Positions 1 through 6,142 of a stretch of DNA of 6,823 nt are shown piece by piece (positions within the stretch are counted from its first letter, which is position 1; every line of letters begins with the position of its first letter). Made by a program: the position numbers and the translations under genes. The notes below the pieces were generated by a model. The model was not told where the DNA came from. It was given only the letters and a program-made list of their open reading frames with translations, and did not search any database. The stretch spans positions 1 through 6,823 of the forward strand of contig JASLOY010000193.1 of assembly GCA_030745255.1 (NCBI GenBank), written 5' to 3'. This DNA is from Vicinamibacterales bacterium. GTDB lineage: Bacteria > Acidobacteriota > Vicinamibacteria > Vicinamibacterales > UBA8438.

Positions 1-1
1 G

Positions 2-298
2 GGCATGGTGACCAGCGAACGCGAGGTGTATGACTCGTTTGGGCGACGCCGCACCGTGCCTGTGCGTACGTATCGGGATCGCCGTGGTTTCGTCCTGAGC
101 CCGAAGTTCATCTTCATCGACGGCGAGACCGGTGCCACGGTCTACACCGAACGACACCGCGAGGAAATCCTGTACGACGCATCCCAGAACACCCCTGCGT
201 TGTCCTCCTATTTCGAGCTCATGGACCGCCTGCTCCCGTCGGTCCTGGGCGCCTTCAGCACGCAGAGCATCCGCGGGACCAGGACACTGTTGAAATAG
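2..298 (+). CDS. C-terminal part of an unrecognised protein (5' end outside window)
   Basis: The reading frame is open from the left edge to a TAG at 296-298. The ATG at position 5 could be a start, but the frame stays open upstream of it and nothing precedes it to judge by, so I treat the gene as truncated by the window. The visible ~97 residues begin Arg/Glu-rich (SEREVYDSFGRRRTVPVRTY). They continue with alternating hydrophobic segments that look like beta strands (FVLSPKFIFIDGETGATVYTE) and a helical stretch around SSYFELMDRLLPSVLGAF, and end in RGTRTLLK. I see no transmembrane segment, metal-binding cluster or nucleotide-binding motif. The strand-turn-strand ending in DGETG resembles the tail of a secreted or envelope beta-rich protein, but that is only an impression. 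It lies 96 bases upstream of rplU in the same orientation, and a promoter candidate in the gap suggests a separate transcription unit. I assign no function. Confidence 0.7.
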   Translation, partial: GMVTSEREVYDSFGRRRTVPVRTYRDRRGFVLSPKFIFIDGETGATVYTERHREEILYDASQNTPALSSYFELMDRLLPSVLGAFSTQSIRGTRTLLK

Positions 299-312
299 CC
301 CGCCGGCACTGC

Positions 313-342
313 TTTACAGACCACCCCCTGCGAGAGTACGCT
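313..342 (+). promoter_or_regulatory. Candidate sigma-70 promoter for the rplU operon
   Basis: A -35-like TTTACA (313-318, 5 of 6 to TTGACA) is followed after 18 bases by TACGCT (337-342). The latter matches only T, A and final T of TATAAT. It lies in the only sizeable gap upstream of rplU, where a promoter for the rplU-rpmA-obgE cluster is expected. The -10 is weak, and a second TACGCT copy at 345-350 makes the exact start uncertain. The implied leader to the rplU start is about 45 bases. Confidence 0.35.
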
Positions 343-350
343 AGTACGCT
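335..350 (+). repeat. Perfect 8-bp tandem direct repeat in the rplU leader
   Basis: AGTACGCT occurs twice back to back (335-342 and 343-350) with no mismatch. It overlaps the candidate -10 element, so it may duplicate the -10 hexamer or form a binding site for a regulator; neither is shown. Such a short repeat could also be chance. Confidence 0.6.
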
Positions 351-380
351 TGTGCGGGGAGGGGCCAGCCAGCGCATTGC

Positions 381-386
381 GAAGGG
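381..386 (+). promoter_or_regulatory. Ribosome binding site that fixes the rplU GTG start
   Basis: GAAGGG lies 8 bases upstream of GTG at 395. This is ordinary Shine-Dalgarno spacing and supports GTG 395 rather than the ORF-maximal start at 350. Confidence 0.6.
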
Positions 387-394
387 ACAAGCTC

Positions 395-712
395 GTGTTC
401 GCCATTATTCAAGCCGCGGGACACCAGGTGAAGGTGGAACCGGGGCAGCATATCGACGTGGACCGACTCGGCGCACAGGACGGCGCGGAAGTGACATTCG
501 ACCGGGTGCTGCTGGTGAGCCGGGACGACGGCTCGCTGGTCGCCGGGAGTCCAGTCGTCGGCGGCGCCAGAGTGGTCGGCGTAGTGGATGCCCATCACCG
601 CGGACCCAAGATTCGGGTTTTTCGGCGCAAGCGGCGGAAGGGCATGCGACGAACACGCGGTCATCGCAGCGATCTGACGCGTATCCGAATCACCGATATC
701 ACGGCCGACTGA
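395..712 (+). CDS. rplU: 50S ribosomal protein bL21
   Basis: Encodes a 105-residue bL21, a large-subunit protein that binds 23S rRNA during early 50S assembly. The length matches the family (about 100-105 residues). The start is GTG at 395, because translation from there gives MFAIIQAAGHQVKVEPG, aligning with the usual MYAVI..GGKQYKV..G opening, and GAAGGG sits 8 bases upstream. The basic RNA-binding tract (residues 72-91, KIRVFRRKRRKGMRRTRGHR) and the following TRIRITDI match the C-terminal signature region. One oddity is that the usually conserved GGKQ near the N-terminus reads AAGHQ here. rpmA follows after 7 bases, the classic rplU-rpmA pairing, so the two are almost certainly co-transcribed. 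Ribosomal protein operons are often autoregulated, but I see no defined leader structure. Confidence 0.95.
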   Translation: MFAIIQAAGHQVKVEPGQHIDVDRLGAQDGAEVTFDRVLLVSRDDGSLVAGSPVVGGARVVGVVDAHHRGPKIRVFRRKRRKGMRRTRGHRSDLTRIRITDITAD

Positions 713-719
713 GACGGAC

Positions 720-980
720 ATGGCACATAAGAAGGGGCAAGGCAGCTCACGCAACGGGCGCGACAGCAACGCGCAGCGGCTCGGCGTGAAGCGTTTCGAC
801 GGCAACCTCGTAACCGGCGGCTCGATCCTGGTCCGGCAGCGTGGACAGCGGTTCCGTCCCGGTCAGAACGTTGGTCTCGGCAAGGACGACACGCTCTTCG
901 CCAAAGTCGGCGGTCGGGTACGATTCGAGGACCACGGCGCACGGGGCCGGGTCATCAGCGTGTTGCCGCTCGACGCATAG
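720..980 (+). CDS. rpmA: 50S ribosomal protein bL27
   Basis: Encodes an 86-residue bL27, whose N-terminal tail reaches toward the peptidyl-transferase centre and contacts the P-site tRNA. The opening MAHKKGQGSSRNGRDS, followed by QRLGVKRFDG and GSILVRQRG, is the family signature, and the length is typical. It starts directly at MAHKKG and so lacks the extra N-terminal peptide that many Firmicutes cleave with the protease Prp. The core GQNVGLGKDDTLFAKVGGRVRF matches the usual beta-barrel. ATG 720 lies 7 bases after the rplU stop, with only a weak purine-rich site before it, so translation probably benefits from coupling. A 41-base spacer separates it from obgE. Confidence 0.97.
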   Translation: MAHKKGQGSSRNGRDSNAQRLGVKRFDGNLVTGGSILVRQRGQRFRPGQNVGLGKDDTLFAKVGGRVRFEDHGARGRVISVLPLDA

Positions 981-1021
981 CGTCACACTCGCCACGGGCG
1001 ATCCTCACTGCTTCACAACTC

Positions 1022-2095
1022 ATGTTCGTCGACGAGGTCGACATTCACGTGGCCGCCGGTGACGGCGGTCGTGGGTGTTTGAGCTTTCGGCGCGAGAAAT
1101 CGGCGCCGCGGGGGGGCCCAGACGGTGGCGATGGCGGCCGCGGCGGATCCGTGTATCTGACGGCGAGTCCGCATCTCAACACTCTTGTCACGTTCCGGTT
1201 CCACCCCACGTACAAGGCGACCCGAGGCGCCCACGGCGAAGGGTCCAACCGCACCGGACGAGACGGCGAGGACCTGGAGCTTGGCGTGCCGGTCGGCACC
1301 GTGGCCTACGAACAGACGGCGGACGCGCTCGTCCAGATCGCCGACCTGACCGAGGCCGGACAGCGTGTCGTGGTTGCCAGAGGTGGACGTGGCGGGCGCG
1401 GAAATCAGCACTTTGCCAGCCCGACCAACCAGGCGCCGCGGCGCGCCGAGCCGGGCCAACCGGGCCATGTCTCGAATCTGCGGCTGCGCCTCAAGCTGTT
1501 GGCCGACGTCGGGCTGGTCGGCTTCCCCAACGCCGGAAAATCGACCCTGATCGCGCGGATCTCGGCGGCGCGCCCAAAGATTGCGGACTACCCCTTCACC
1601 ACCCTGAGCCCCAATCTCGGCGTCGTCAGCCTGAGCGGTGAACGGAGTTTCGTTGTCGCAGACGTCCCCGGGCTGATCGAGGGTGCGCACGAAGGCCACG
1701 GGCTCGGCCACCGGTTCCTGGGACACCTGGAGCGAACCCGCGTCCTGGTACACCTGGTCGACGTGTCGTCGTTCACCGGTCGCGACCCGGTCGAAGATTT
1801 TGACGTCATCGAGCGCGAGCTGGCGATGTTTCGCGACGAGAACGCCGAGAATGTGGCTGGCGGCCCGCTGTCGGACAAGATCCAGATCGTCGCGCCGAAC
1901 AAGATCGACGCGATCGACGACCCGGAACGGCTGGAGCGACTACGTCAGCACGCCACACAACAGGGCCTCAAGGTGTATCCGGTATCGGCCGTCACCGGCC
2001 AGGGCGTCGACGTCCTGCTCGAGGCGATCTGGACCGCTTTCGAGCCCCCTCAGACCGCAGACACACGTGCACGCGCGACGTCGTCACCAGCATGA
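1022..2095 (+). CDS. obgE: Obg-family GTPase, 50S ribosome assembly
   Basis: Encodes a 357-residue Obg/CgtA GTPase, which binds late 50S precursors and links ribosome maturation to GTP and (p)ppGpp levels. The glycine-rich Obg fold fills residues 1-158, opening MFVDEVDIHVAAGDGG and continuing GGPDGGDGGRGG at 31-42. The GTPase domain then shows the P-loop GFPNAGKST (167-175), the switch I threonines TT (193-194), DVPG (214-217), NKID (293-296) and SA (322-323, G5). The protein ends soon after the G domain with a short Thr/Ala-rich tail, so the C-terminal OCT domain of Gram-positive Obg is absent. The ATG at 1022 is fixed by the conserved MFVDEV start, although no clear Shine-Dalgarno is visible in the 41 bases after rpmA. 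Its TGA overlaps the nadD ATG by 4 bases. Confidence 0.97.
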   Translation: MFVDEVDIHVAAGDGGRGCLSFRREKSAPRGGPDGGDGGRGGSVYLTASPHLNTLVTFRFHPTYKATRGAHGEGSNRTGRDGEDLELGVPVGTVAYEQTADALVQIADLTEAGQRVVVARGGRGGRGNQHFASPTNQAPRRAEPGQPGHVSNLRLRLKLLADVGLVGFPNAGKSTLIARISAARPKIADYPFTTLSPNLGVVSLSGERSFVVADVPGLIEGAHEGHGLGHRFLGHLERTRVLVHLVDVSSFTGRDPVEDFDVIERELAMFRDENAENVAGGPLSDKIQIVAPNKIDAIDDPERLERLRQHATQQGLKVYPVSAVTGQGVDVLLEAIWTAFEPPQTADTRARATSSPA

Positions 2096-2778
2096 GCACA
2101 GTAAACCGCACAGGCATCCTGGGTGGGCGATTTGACCCGATCCATTTGGGCCACCTCGGCATCGCCGAAATCGCGAGACGGGCGCTGGCGCTCGACCGGG
2201 TACTGCTGATGCCTTCCCGGACCTCGCCTCATCGGACGGCGCCGGCCCGCGCCACCGACGGCGACCGGCTTGCGATGGCAGCGTTGGCGGCACGCGCCGA
2301 CGCCCATCTGTCCCCCTGCGACCTGGAGCTGACATCGGATGCCCCCTCCTACACGTCGGTCACCCTCGGGCGACTGCGTGACCGGGGACACCAGCGTACG
2401 CAGTTGTTCTTTATCGTTGGCGCCGATGCGTTCGCAGAAATCGCGACGTGGCACGACTACCCGACCGTGCTGGACGGTGCCCACTTCGTCGTCGTCTCTC
2501 GACCTGGACATCCGGTTGCCGACATCGTCAGAAAGCTCCCCGACCTGCGCGACCGGATGCGACCCATCGCCGATGATCCCGACGGCCGGACCGTGGAGGC
2601 TGACACCGCACCGGCTGTGTTCCTGATCGACGCCGCGACACCGGATGTCTCCTCGACCGACATCCGCGCCCGGGTGGCACGGGGCGCCCCGCTGGCGGGG
2701 CTCGTGCCTGCGAATGTGGCAGCCTACATCACACACCACCGGCTCTATGAGATGCGAAGTGGCAAGCAGCATGCATGA
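2092..2778 (+). CDS. nadD: Nicotinate-nucleotide adenylyltransferase
   Basis: Encodes a 228-residue NadD, a cytosolic enzyme that transfers AMP from ATP to nicotinate mononucleotide, giving deamido-NAD in the NAD pathway. The nucleotidyltransferase signature GGRFDPIHLGHL (residues 11-22) carries the HxGH ATP-binding motif. GADAF (110-114) with Trp120 forms the nicotinate-binding region. SSTDIR (187-192) is the second ATP-contact motif, close to the usual ISST.IR. The C-terminal VPANVAAYITHHRLY matches the family end. The ATG overlaps the obgE stop (ATGA at 2092-2095), and its own TGA overlaps the rsfS ATG, so expression is probably coupled across all three. The obg-nadD-rsfS order is common in bacteria. 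Confidence 0.95.
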   Translation: MSTVNRTGILGGRFDPIHLGHLGIAEIARRALALDRVLLMPSRTSPHRTAPARATDGDRLAMAALAARADAHLSPCDLELTSDAPSYTSVTLGRLRDRGHQRTQLFFIVGADAFAEIATWHDYPTVLDGAHFVVVSRPGHPVADIVRKLPDLRDRMRPIADDPDGRTVEADTAPAVFLIDAATPDVSSTDIRARVARGAPLAGLVPANVAAYITHHRLYEMRSGKQHA

Positions 2779-3149
2779 CTGAAAACCAGACTGTTACGCG
2801 GAATTCCGAGCCACCGGTCCCTGGACCAATCGGCCAGGTGCTGGATGCGGCACGTGAGAAGAATACCGACAACCTGATCGTCCTCGACCTGCGCCTCTCA
2901 GATGCGTTCACCGACTACTTCGTGATCTGCTCGGGTCGCAGCAGGCGACAGGTGAAGTCGATCGTCGACGGGATCGAGCAGCGACTCAAGACGATCGGGC
3001 GGAGACCGGCCCATGTCGAAGGGTATGCGGGGGGCGACTGGGTCCTGATCGACTGCTTCGATTTCATCGTGCATGTCTTTACACCTGAGACGCGCGACTT
3101 CTATGCACTCGAGCGACTCTGGGGCAACGCGGAGCGGGTCGAGATCTAG
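2775..3149 (+). CDS. rsfS: Ribosomal silencing factor RsfS (YbeB/Iojap family)
   Basis: Encodes a 124-residue RsfS, which binds bL14 on the 50S subunit and blocks joining with the 30S, lowering translation when nutrients are scarce. The family core runs from about residue 17 to 124. It shows LDLR.SDAFTDYFVICSGRSRRQVKSI (37-63), EGYAGGDWVLID (82-93) and the hallmark IVHVFTPETRDFYALERLW (98-116). The first ~16 residues are Pro/Glu-rich and not conserved. ATG 2775 overlaps the nadD TGA by 4 bases, which decides the start. The rRNA methyltransferase gene rlmH, which follows rsfS in many bacteria, is not next here; comF comes after a repeat-bearing spacer. Confidence 0.96.
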   Translation: MTENQTVTRNSEPPVPGPIGQVLDAAREKNTDNLIVLDLRLSDAFTDYFVICSGRSRRQVKSIVDGIEQRLKTIGRRPAHVEGYAGGDWVLIDCFDFIVHVFTPETRDFYALERLWGNAERVEI

Positions 3150-3162
3150 GGCAGACGCTCGA

Positions 3163-3197
3163 GAAGTCAGAAGGCAGAAGTCAGAAGTCAGAAGAGA
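3163..3197 (+). repeat. Tandem 7-bp repeat array (GAAGTCA-type) in the rsfS-comF spacer
   Basis: Five consecutive heptamers can be read: GAAGTCA (3163), GAAGGCA (3170), GAAGTCA (3177), GAAGTCA (3184) and a decayed GAAGAGA (3191). The array starts 13 bases after the rsfS stop. Related heptamers occur in the lysA-tmk spacer (4761-4774) in opposite orientation, each time shortly after the upstream gene's stop in its own sense direction. This suggests a dispersed intergenic repeat of this genome, with unknown function. Confidence 0.85.
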
Positions 3198-3243
3198 ACG
3201 GAAGGGCTTCGCCGCCTTGCTTCGGCAACCCGCCGCCGAGTCC

Positions 3244-4035
3244 GTGTCCCGACTTGGCGACGCGACCAGGGCAGGGCTCGATGCGGTGCTGGCGGTGCTG
3301 CTGGCGCCAGCCTGCCCGGTCTGTCAAACGCTGCTCGAGCGCCCGACGCGCGGCTCTGTCTGTCCAGCATGCTGGGACGCAGTGCCACGGTTGACACCCC
3401 CCGTGTGCGACCGATGCGGCGATCCGTTACCGTCCTGGCGGGTCATTTCTCAGGATCGCGCCCGCTGCCCCCGTTGCCGCCGCCGCCCGTCAGCGCTCGA
3501 TCGTGGTCGGGCCGTCGGTCCGTACGAGGGCACCCTCCGGCGGATCGTGCACCTCTTCAAGTACGACCGATGTCACACGTTGGCGGCCCCGCTAGGCGCC
3601 TTGATGCGCCACCACGGCTCCGACCTGCTGGCTGACGCCGACTGCGTCGTGCCGGTGCCGCTGCATCCTCGCCGGAAGCGGGCGCGCGGCTTCAATCAGG
3701 CCGCCGAACTGGCCGCCCAACTGGGACCACCGGTTGTCCACGCGCTTCGCCGCACTGTCGCGACGAGCCCCCAGACGAGGCTACCCGCTGGGCGGCGTCA
3801 CGGGAACGTCCGCGGGGTCTTTTCGCCGGCCAGGGCGTTTGGAGGGTGGGGCGACGGCGGCGGATCGATGCGTGACGCGTGTGTCGTGTTGATCGACGAC
3901 GTCGCGACGACCGGGGCTACACTCGAGGCATGCGCCAGGGTGCTGCGGAGGTGCGGTAGCCGCGAAGTGCGGGCGCTCACGCTGGCGAGAGTCGTTCGCC
4001 GAGACATCTCCCAAGGGAGAGATCGTCACGCTTGA
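3244..4035 (+). CDS. comF: ComF-family double-zinc-ribbon phosphoribosyltransferase-like protein
   Basis: Encodes a ComF-type protein of 263 residues from GTG 3244. ComF homologues support natural transformation in naturally competent bacteria, probably in handling incoming single-stranded DNA with helicase partners, but many family members in other bacteria have no proven role. The N-terminal zinc region holds four CxxC pairs: C24/C27, C40/C43, C55/C58 and C75/C78. The phosphoribosyltransferase domain follows, with VPVPLHPRRKRARGFNQAAEL (136-156) and the PRPP-binding signature VVLIDDVATTGATL (214-227). The frame is open back into rsfS (to an ATG at 3073), but that would place the heptamer array inside the protein, so I chose GTG 3244, just before the conserved region. 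TTG 3217, 10 bases after GAAGGG (3201-3206), is a credible alternative. The residues around 195-210 are Gly-rich and probably a loop. tmk converges from the right. Confidence 0.9.
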   Translation: MSRLGDATRAGLDAVLAVLLAPACPVCQTLLERPTRGSVCPACWDAVPRLTPPVCDRCGDPLPSWRVISQDRARCPRCRRRPSALDRGRAVGPYEGTLRRIVHLFKYDRCHTLAAPLGALMRHHGSDLLADADCVVPVPLHPRRKRARGFNQAAELAAQLGPPVVHALRRTVATSPQTRLPAGRRHGNVRGVFSPARAFGGWGDGGGSMRDACVVLIDDVATTGATLEACARVLRRCGSREVRALTLARVVRRDISQGRDRHA

Positions 4036-4064
4036 TGCGCGTCTTGGTGGCGGTGGAGATGTCT

Positions 4065-4084
4065 GGCCCCCGCGTAGTGGGGCC
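4065..4084. terminator. Possible hairpin between convergent comF and tmk
   Basis: GGCCCC (4065-4070) pairs with GGGGCC (4079-4084) across an 8-base loop. It sits between the comF stop (4035) and the tmk stop (4121, minus strand), where a two-way terminator would be expected. Neither strand has a T-run directly after the stem, so it is not a canonical intrinsic terminator. Confidence 0.35.
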
Positions 4085-4120
4085 GTGAGAAAAGCTGCAC
4101 TAGCAAGGCTACGCCGAGCG

Positions 4121-4711
4121 TCATTTGGACGGGTCGAGACGCAGCCTCGCTAGCACCGCTATGATGTCGGCGGCGACCTCCGCCTTGCCCCGAGCACCAT
4201 CCACCCGGACCCAACTCGCCTGCTCCGCCTGGCGCAGATAGCTATCCCGGACGCGGCAAAGCAGCGCAAGGTCCCGTTCGTACCGGTCGCGGCCCGTCGC
4301 TTTGCGCTCAACCGCCAGCTCCGGCACGATGTCGAGCAGAATCGTCACATCGGCCGACGGCAGGAACTGTTGAACCTGGGCGAGCCACGCAACGTCGAGA
4401 CCCTGGGCCTCGCCGTAGGCCACGCTGGAGGCGATATAGCGGTCACACACCACCGCCAGACCGCCGTCCAGCCACCGCTCCAGATCCGCCTTCCGCTCAT
4501 ACCGGTTCGCGATGTAGAGCAGTTGCATCACTTCCGGAGCATAGTCACGCTCCCCTTGGAGCGCCCTGGCCAGTTCCTCACCGATCGACGTGCCGTAGTC
4601 GGGAAACGAAATTAGCCGAGCGCGCGTGCCACCGTGCCGGAGCTCGTCGCGCAACAGTTGCGCCTGTGTCGCCTTCCCGCTCTGGTCGAGCCCCTCTATT
4701 GCAATCAACAT
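4121..4711 (-). CDS. tmk: dTMP kinase (thymidylate kinase)
   Basis: Encodes a 196-residue thymidylate kinase, which phosphorylates dTMP to dTDP with ATP on the route to dTTP. The P-loop region is EGLDQSGKATQ (residues 6-16); the Ser/Thr usual directly after the P-loop lysine is Ala14. FPDYGTSIGEEL (36-47) fits the substrate-binding loop, with Arg70 in IANRYE, and CDRYIASSVAYGEAQG (89-104) is the DR(Y/W) motif of the family. A Lys/Arg-rich stretch near 137-147 (KATGRDRYERD) fits the LID. ATG 4711 is preceded by a purine-rich GAAGAGAGAG (4723-4714), a plausible ribosome binding site. It lies 78 bases downstream of lysA on the same strand, so the two are probably co-transcribed. It could be a tmk-like NMP kinase of altered specificity, but the overall pattern favours Tmk. 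Confidence 0.9.
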   Translation of the reverse strand: MLIAIEGLDQSGKATQAQLLRDELRHGGTRARLISFPDYGTSIGEELARALQGERDYAPEVMQLLYIANRYERKADLERWLDGGLAVVCDRYIASSVAYGEAQGLDVAWLAQVQQFLPSADVTILLDIVPELAVERKATGRDRYERDLALLCRVRDSYLRQAEQASWVRVDGARGKAEVAADIIAVLARLRLDPSK

Positions 4712-4730
4712 CGCTCTCTCTTCGCAGGTA

Positions 4731-4768
4731 AGAAATCAAACGGCGCTACCCTCCGCTTCCTGATTTCT
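4731..4768. repeat. 8-bp inverted repeat in the lysA-tmk spacer
   Basis: AGAAATCA (4731-4738) is the exact reverse complement of TGATTTCT (4761-4768), with 22 bases between. It lies wholly in the 78-base gap between lysA and tmk. A long loop and an AT-rich stem argue against a strong terminator. Confidence 0.55.
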
Positions 4769-4774
4769 GACTTC
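4761..4774 (-). repeat. GAAGTCA/GAAATCA heptamers in the lysA-tmk spacer
   Basis: On the minus strand, GAAGTCA (4774-4768) is followed directly by GAAATCA (4767-4761), preceded by CTCGAA. This matches the array after rsfS, which also begins with CTCGA before GAAGTCAGAA. The right arm of the inverted repeat at 4731-4768 overlaps it. Confidence 0.65.
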
Positions 4775-4789
4775 TTCGAGCCCTCGTGC

Positions 4790-6031
4790 TCACTCCTCGC
4801 ACGCGAGCTGTTCGTCCATCGTCTGTCGCCGTCGGACGACGCGCCACGTGCCGGCATCGACCATGACCTCGGCCGGCATCGCGTGACGATTGTAGTTCGA
4901 CGCCATGGCGGCCCCATATGCGCCCGCGTCGAGCACGGCGACGACGCTGCCGACCGTCGGCAACGGTAGCAGCCGGTCGACACCGAACACGTCCGACGAC
5001 TCGCAGATCGGGCCCACCACGTCACACGCCACCGGATCTCGGTCACTCGGTTCGACAAGTGCGATCCGATGCTGCGCCCCATATAGGGCCGGGCGCATCA
5101 GCTCGCTCATGCCGGCATCGAGCACCACGAACCACTTGCCACCAGGTTGTGGCTTGAGGTCGACCACCGAGGCGAGCAACGCGCCGGCGGCACCAACGAT
5201 CGCGCGCCCTGGCTCGACTACGAGGGTCAGTCCGGATGGGCCCACGACATCGATCAGCGCCGCCGCGTACTGGTCGGCCGTTGGCGCCAGTTCTCCATCG
5301 TAGGAAATGCCCAGTCCACCCCCTAGATCGAGGTGCTCTACTGCCACGTCGTCCTCCCGCAGCTCTCGGGCCAACTCCACGACCGTCTCGGCTGCCTGAC
5401 GCAACGGCTCCAGACCCAGCATCTGCGAGCCGACGTGCACGTGCAGCCCGACGAACGCCAGCTCTTCACGGGCGCCGGCGCGACTGGCGATCGCCCGCGC
5501 CTCGCCAACCGGCACACCGAACTTGTGGGTGCTCAGCCCGGTGGAAATGTGTGGATGGCTGTCAGCCGCAACATCTGGATTGACGCGCAGCGCGACCCGC
5601 GCGGTGGTCCCTCGCGCACGCGCCACCGCCGCGATCCGGTCCAGCTCGCCAGACGATTCCGCGTTGATCGCCTTCACGCCCAGCGCGACCGCCTGGTCGA
5701 TCTCGGCAGGTGTCTTCCCGACCCCGGTAAACACGATGTCGCTAGGTGCGTAACCGGCACGCAGCGCCACCTCGATCTCGCCGCCCGAGTTCGCATCCGC
5801 CAATCCACCCGCGGCCCGGACGACCCGCACGACGGCGAGATTCGAGTTGGCCTTCAGCGCGTAGTGAATAGCGTGTCGATACGACCCGAAGCCGGCTCGA
5901 AACGCGCCGAGCCGGTCACGAATGGTCTCCGCGCTATAGACATACGTCGGCGTCCCGACCGCCTTCGCGATCGCCGACAGTGGCACACCATCACACATCC
6001 ACGCCGATTCATTCAGTTCGAAACCACACAT
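4790..6031 (-). CDS. lysA: Diaminopimelate decarboxylase
   Basis: Encodes a 413-residue PLP-dependent fold-III enzyme that converts meso-diaminopimelate to L-lysine, the last step of lysine biosynthesis. In the alanine-racemase-like barrel, Lys60 in HYALKAN is the PLP lysine. HVGSQ (199-203), the glycine loop LGGGLG (236-241) and EPGR (273-276) bind the cofactor phosphate and substrate. The C-terminal beta domain provides the active-site Cys343-Glu344 in GPICESSD and Tyr372 in DAGAYG. I chose ATG 6031 (MCGFELNESAWMCDG), which fits the usual short lead before the family motif. GTG 6052 would add seven residues and has no better ribosome binding site. tmk lies 78 bases downstream; a sigma-factor gene diverges upstream. 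The length is normal for LysA and every catalytic residue I checked is present. Confidence 0.95.
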   Translation of the reverse strand: MCGFELNESAWMCDGVPLSAIAKAVGTPTYVYSAETIRDRLGAFRAGFGSYRHAIHYALKANSNLAVVRVVRAAGGLADANSGGEIEVALRAGYAPSDIVFTGVGKTPAEIDQAVALGVKAINAESSGELDRIAAVARARGTTARVALRVNPDVAADSHPHISTGLSTHKFGVPVGEARAIASRAGAREELAFVGLHVHVGSQMLGLEPLRQAAETVVELARELREDDVAVEHLDLGGGLGISYDGELAPTADQYAAALIDVVGPSGLTLVVEPGRAIVGAAGALLASVVDLKPQPGGKWFVVLDAGMSELMRPALYGAQHRIALVEPSDRDPVACDVVGPICESSDVFGVDRLLPLPTVGSVVAVLDAGAYGAAMASNYNRHAMPAEVMVDAGTWRVVRRRQTMDEQLACEE

Positions 6032-6040
6032 TAGCCACGC

Positions 6041-6046
6041 ATTGTA
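6041..6046 (-). promoter_or_regulatory. Possible -10 element for lysA
   Basis: On the minus strand TACAAT (5 of 6 to TATAAT) lies 9 bases before ATG 6031. A start about 7 bases downstream would give an almost leaderless lysA mRNA and would exclude GTG 6052. No convincing -35 is seen at 16-18 bases spacing, so this is tentative. Confidence 0.25.
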
Positions 6047-6077
6047 CGGCACGCGGGAGCCCGCCTGCTCGGTCGCA

Positions 6078-6107
6078 TTGACACCCTCTGGGAGCGATTG
6101 CTATCAT
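6078..6107 (+). promoter_or_regulatory. Strong extended -10 promoter for the sigma-factor gene
   Basis: A perfect TTGACA -35 (6078-6083) is followed after 18 bases by TATCAT (6102-6107, 5 of 6 to TATAAT). A TG sits one base before the -10 (6099-6100), forming an extended -10. Transcription would start near 6113-6115, about 28 bases before ATG 6143. The consensus match implies transcription by the primary sigma factor rather than by the encoded ECF factor. Confidence 0.7.
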
Positions 6108-6142
6108 GCGCGAGTTTCCCTCCCCGGGCCTGCCTGCGACCC

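Noticed and set aside
1013..1753. Long minus-strand open frame (246 codons) opposite obgE
   Set aside because: It is the antisense of a clear Obg GTPase, has no recognisable domain, and is the kind of open frame expected in GC-rich DNA.
2050..2772. Long minus-strand open frame (240 codons) opposite nadD
   Set aside because: nadD on the plus strand has all family motifs; the antisense frame is a composition shadow.
3073..3243. Upstream extension of comF overlapping rsfS, with the heptamer array making comF phase-variable
   Set aside because: The extension is basic, low-complexity and unlike ComF N-termini. The array is short and imperfect, so slippage control is unlikely, and a start after the array is simpler.
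4036..4120. Small gene or RNA between comF and tmk
   Set aside because: The 85-base gap holds only a 6-bp GC stem; no coding frame with a start and ribosome binding site is evident.
5333..6034. Plus-strand open frame (233 codons) opposite lysA
   Set aside because: Its product is Arg/His/Asp-rich with no domain, while lysA on the minus strand keeps all catalytic residues.
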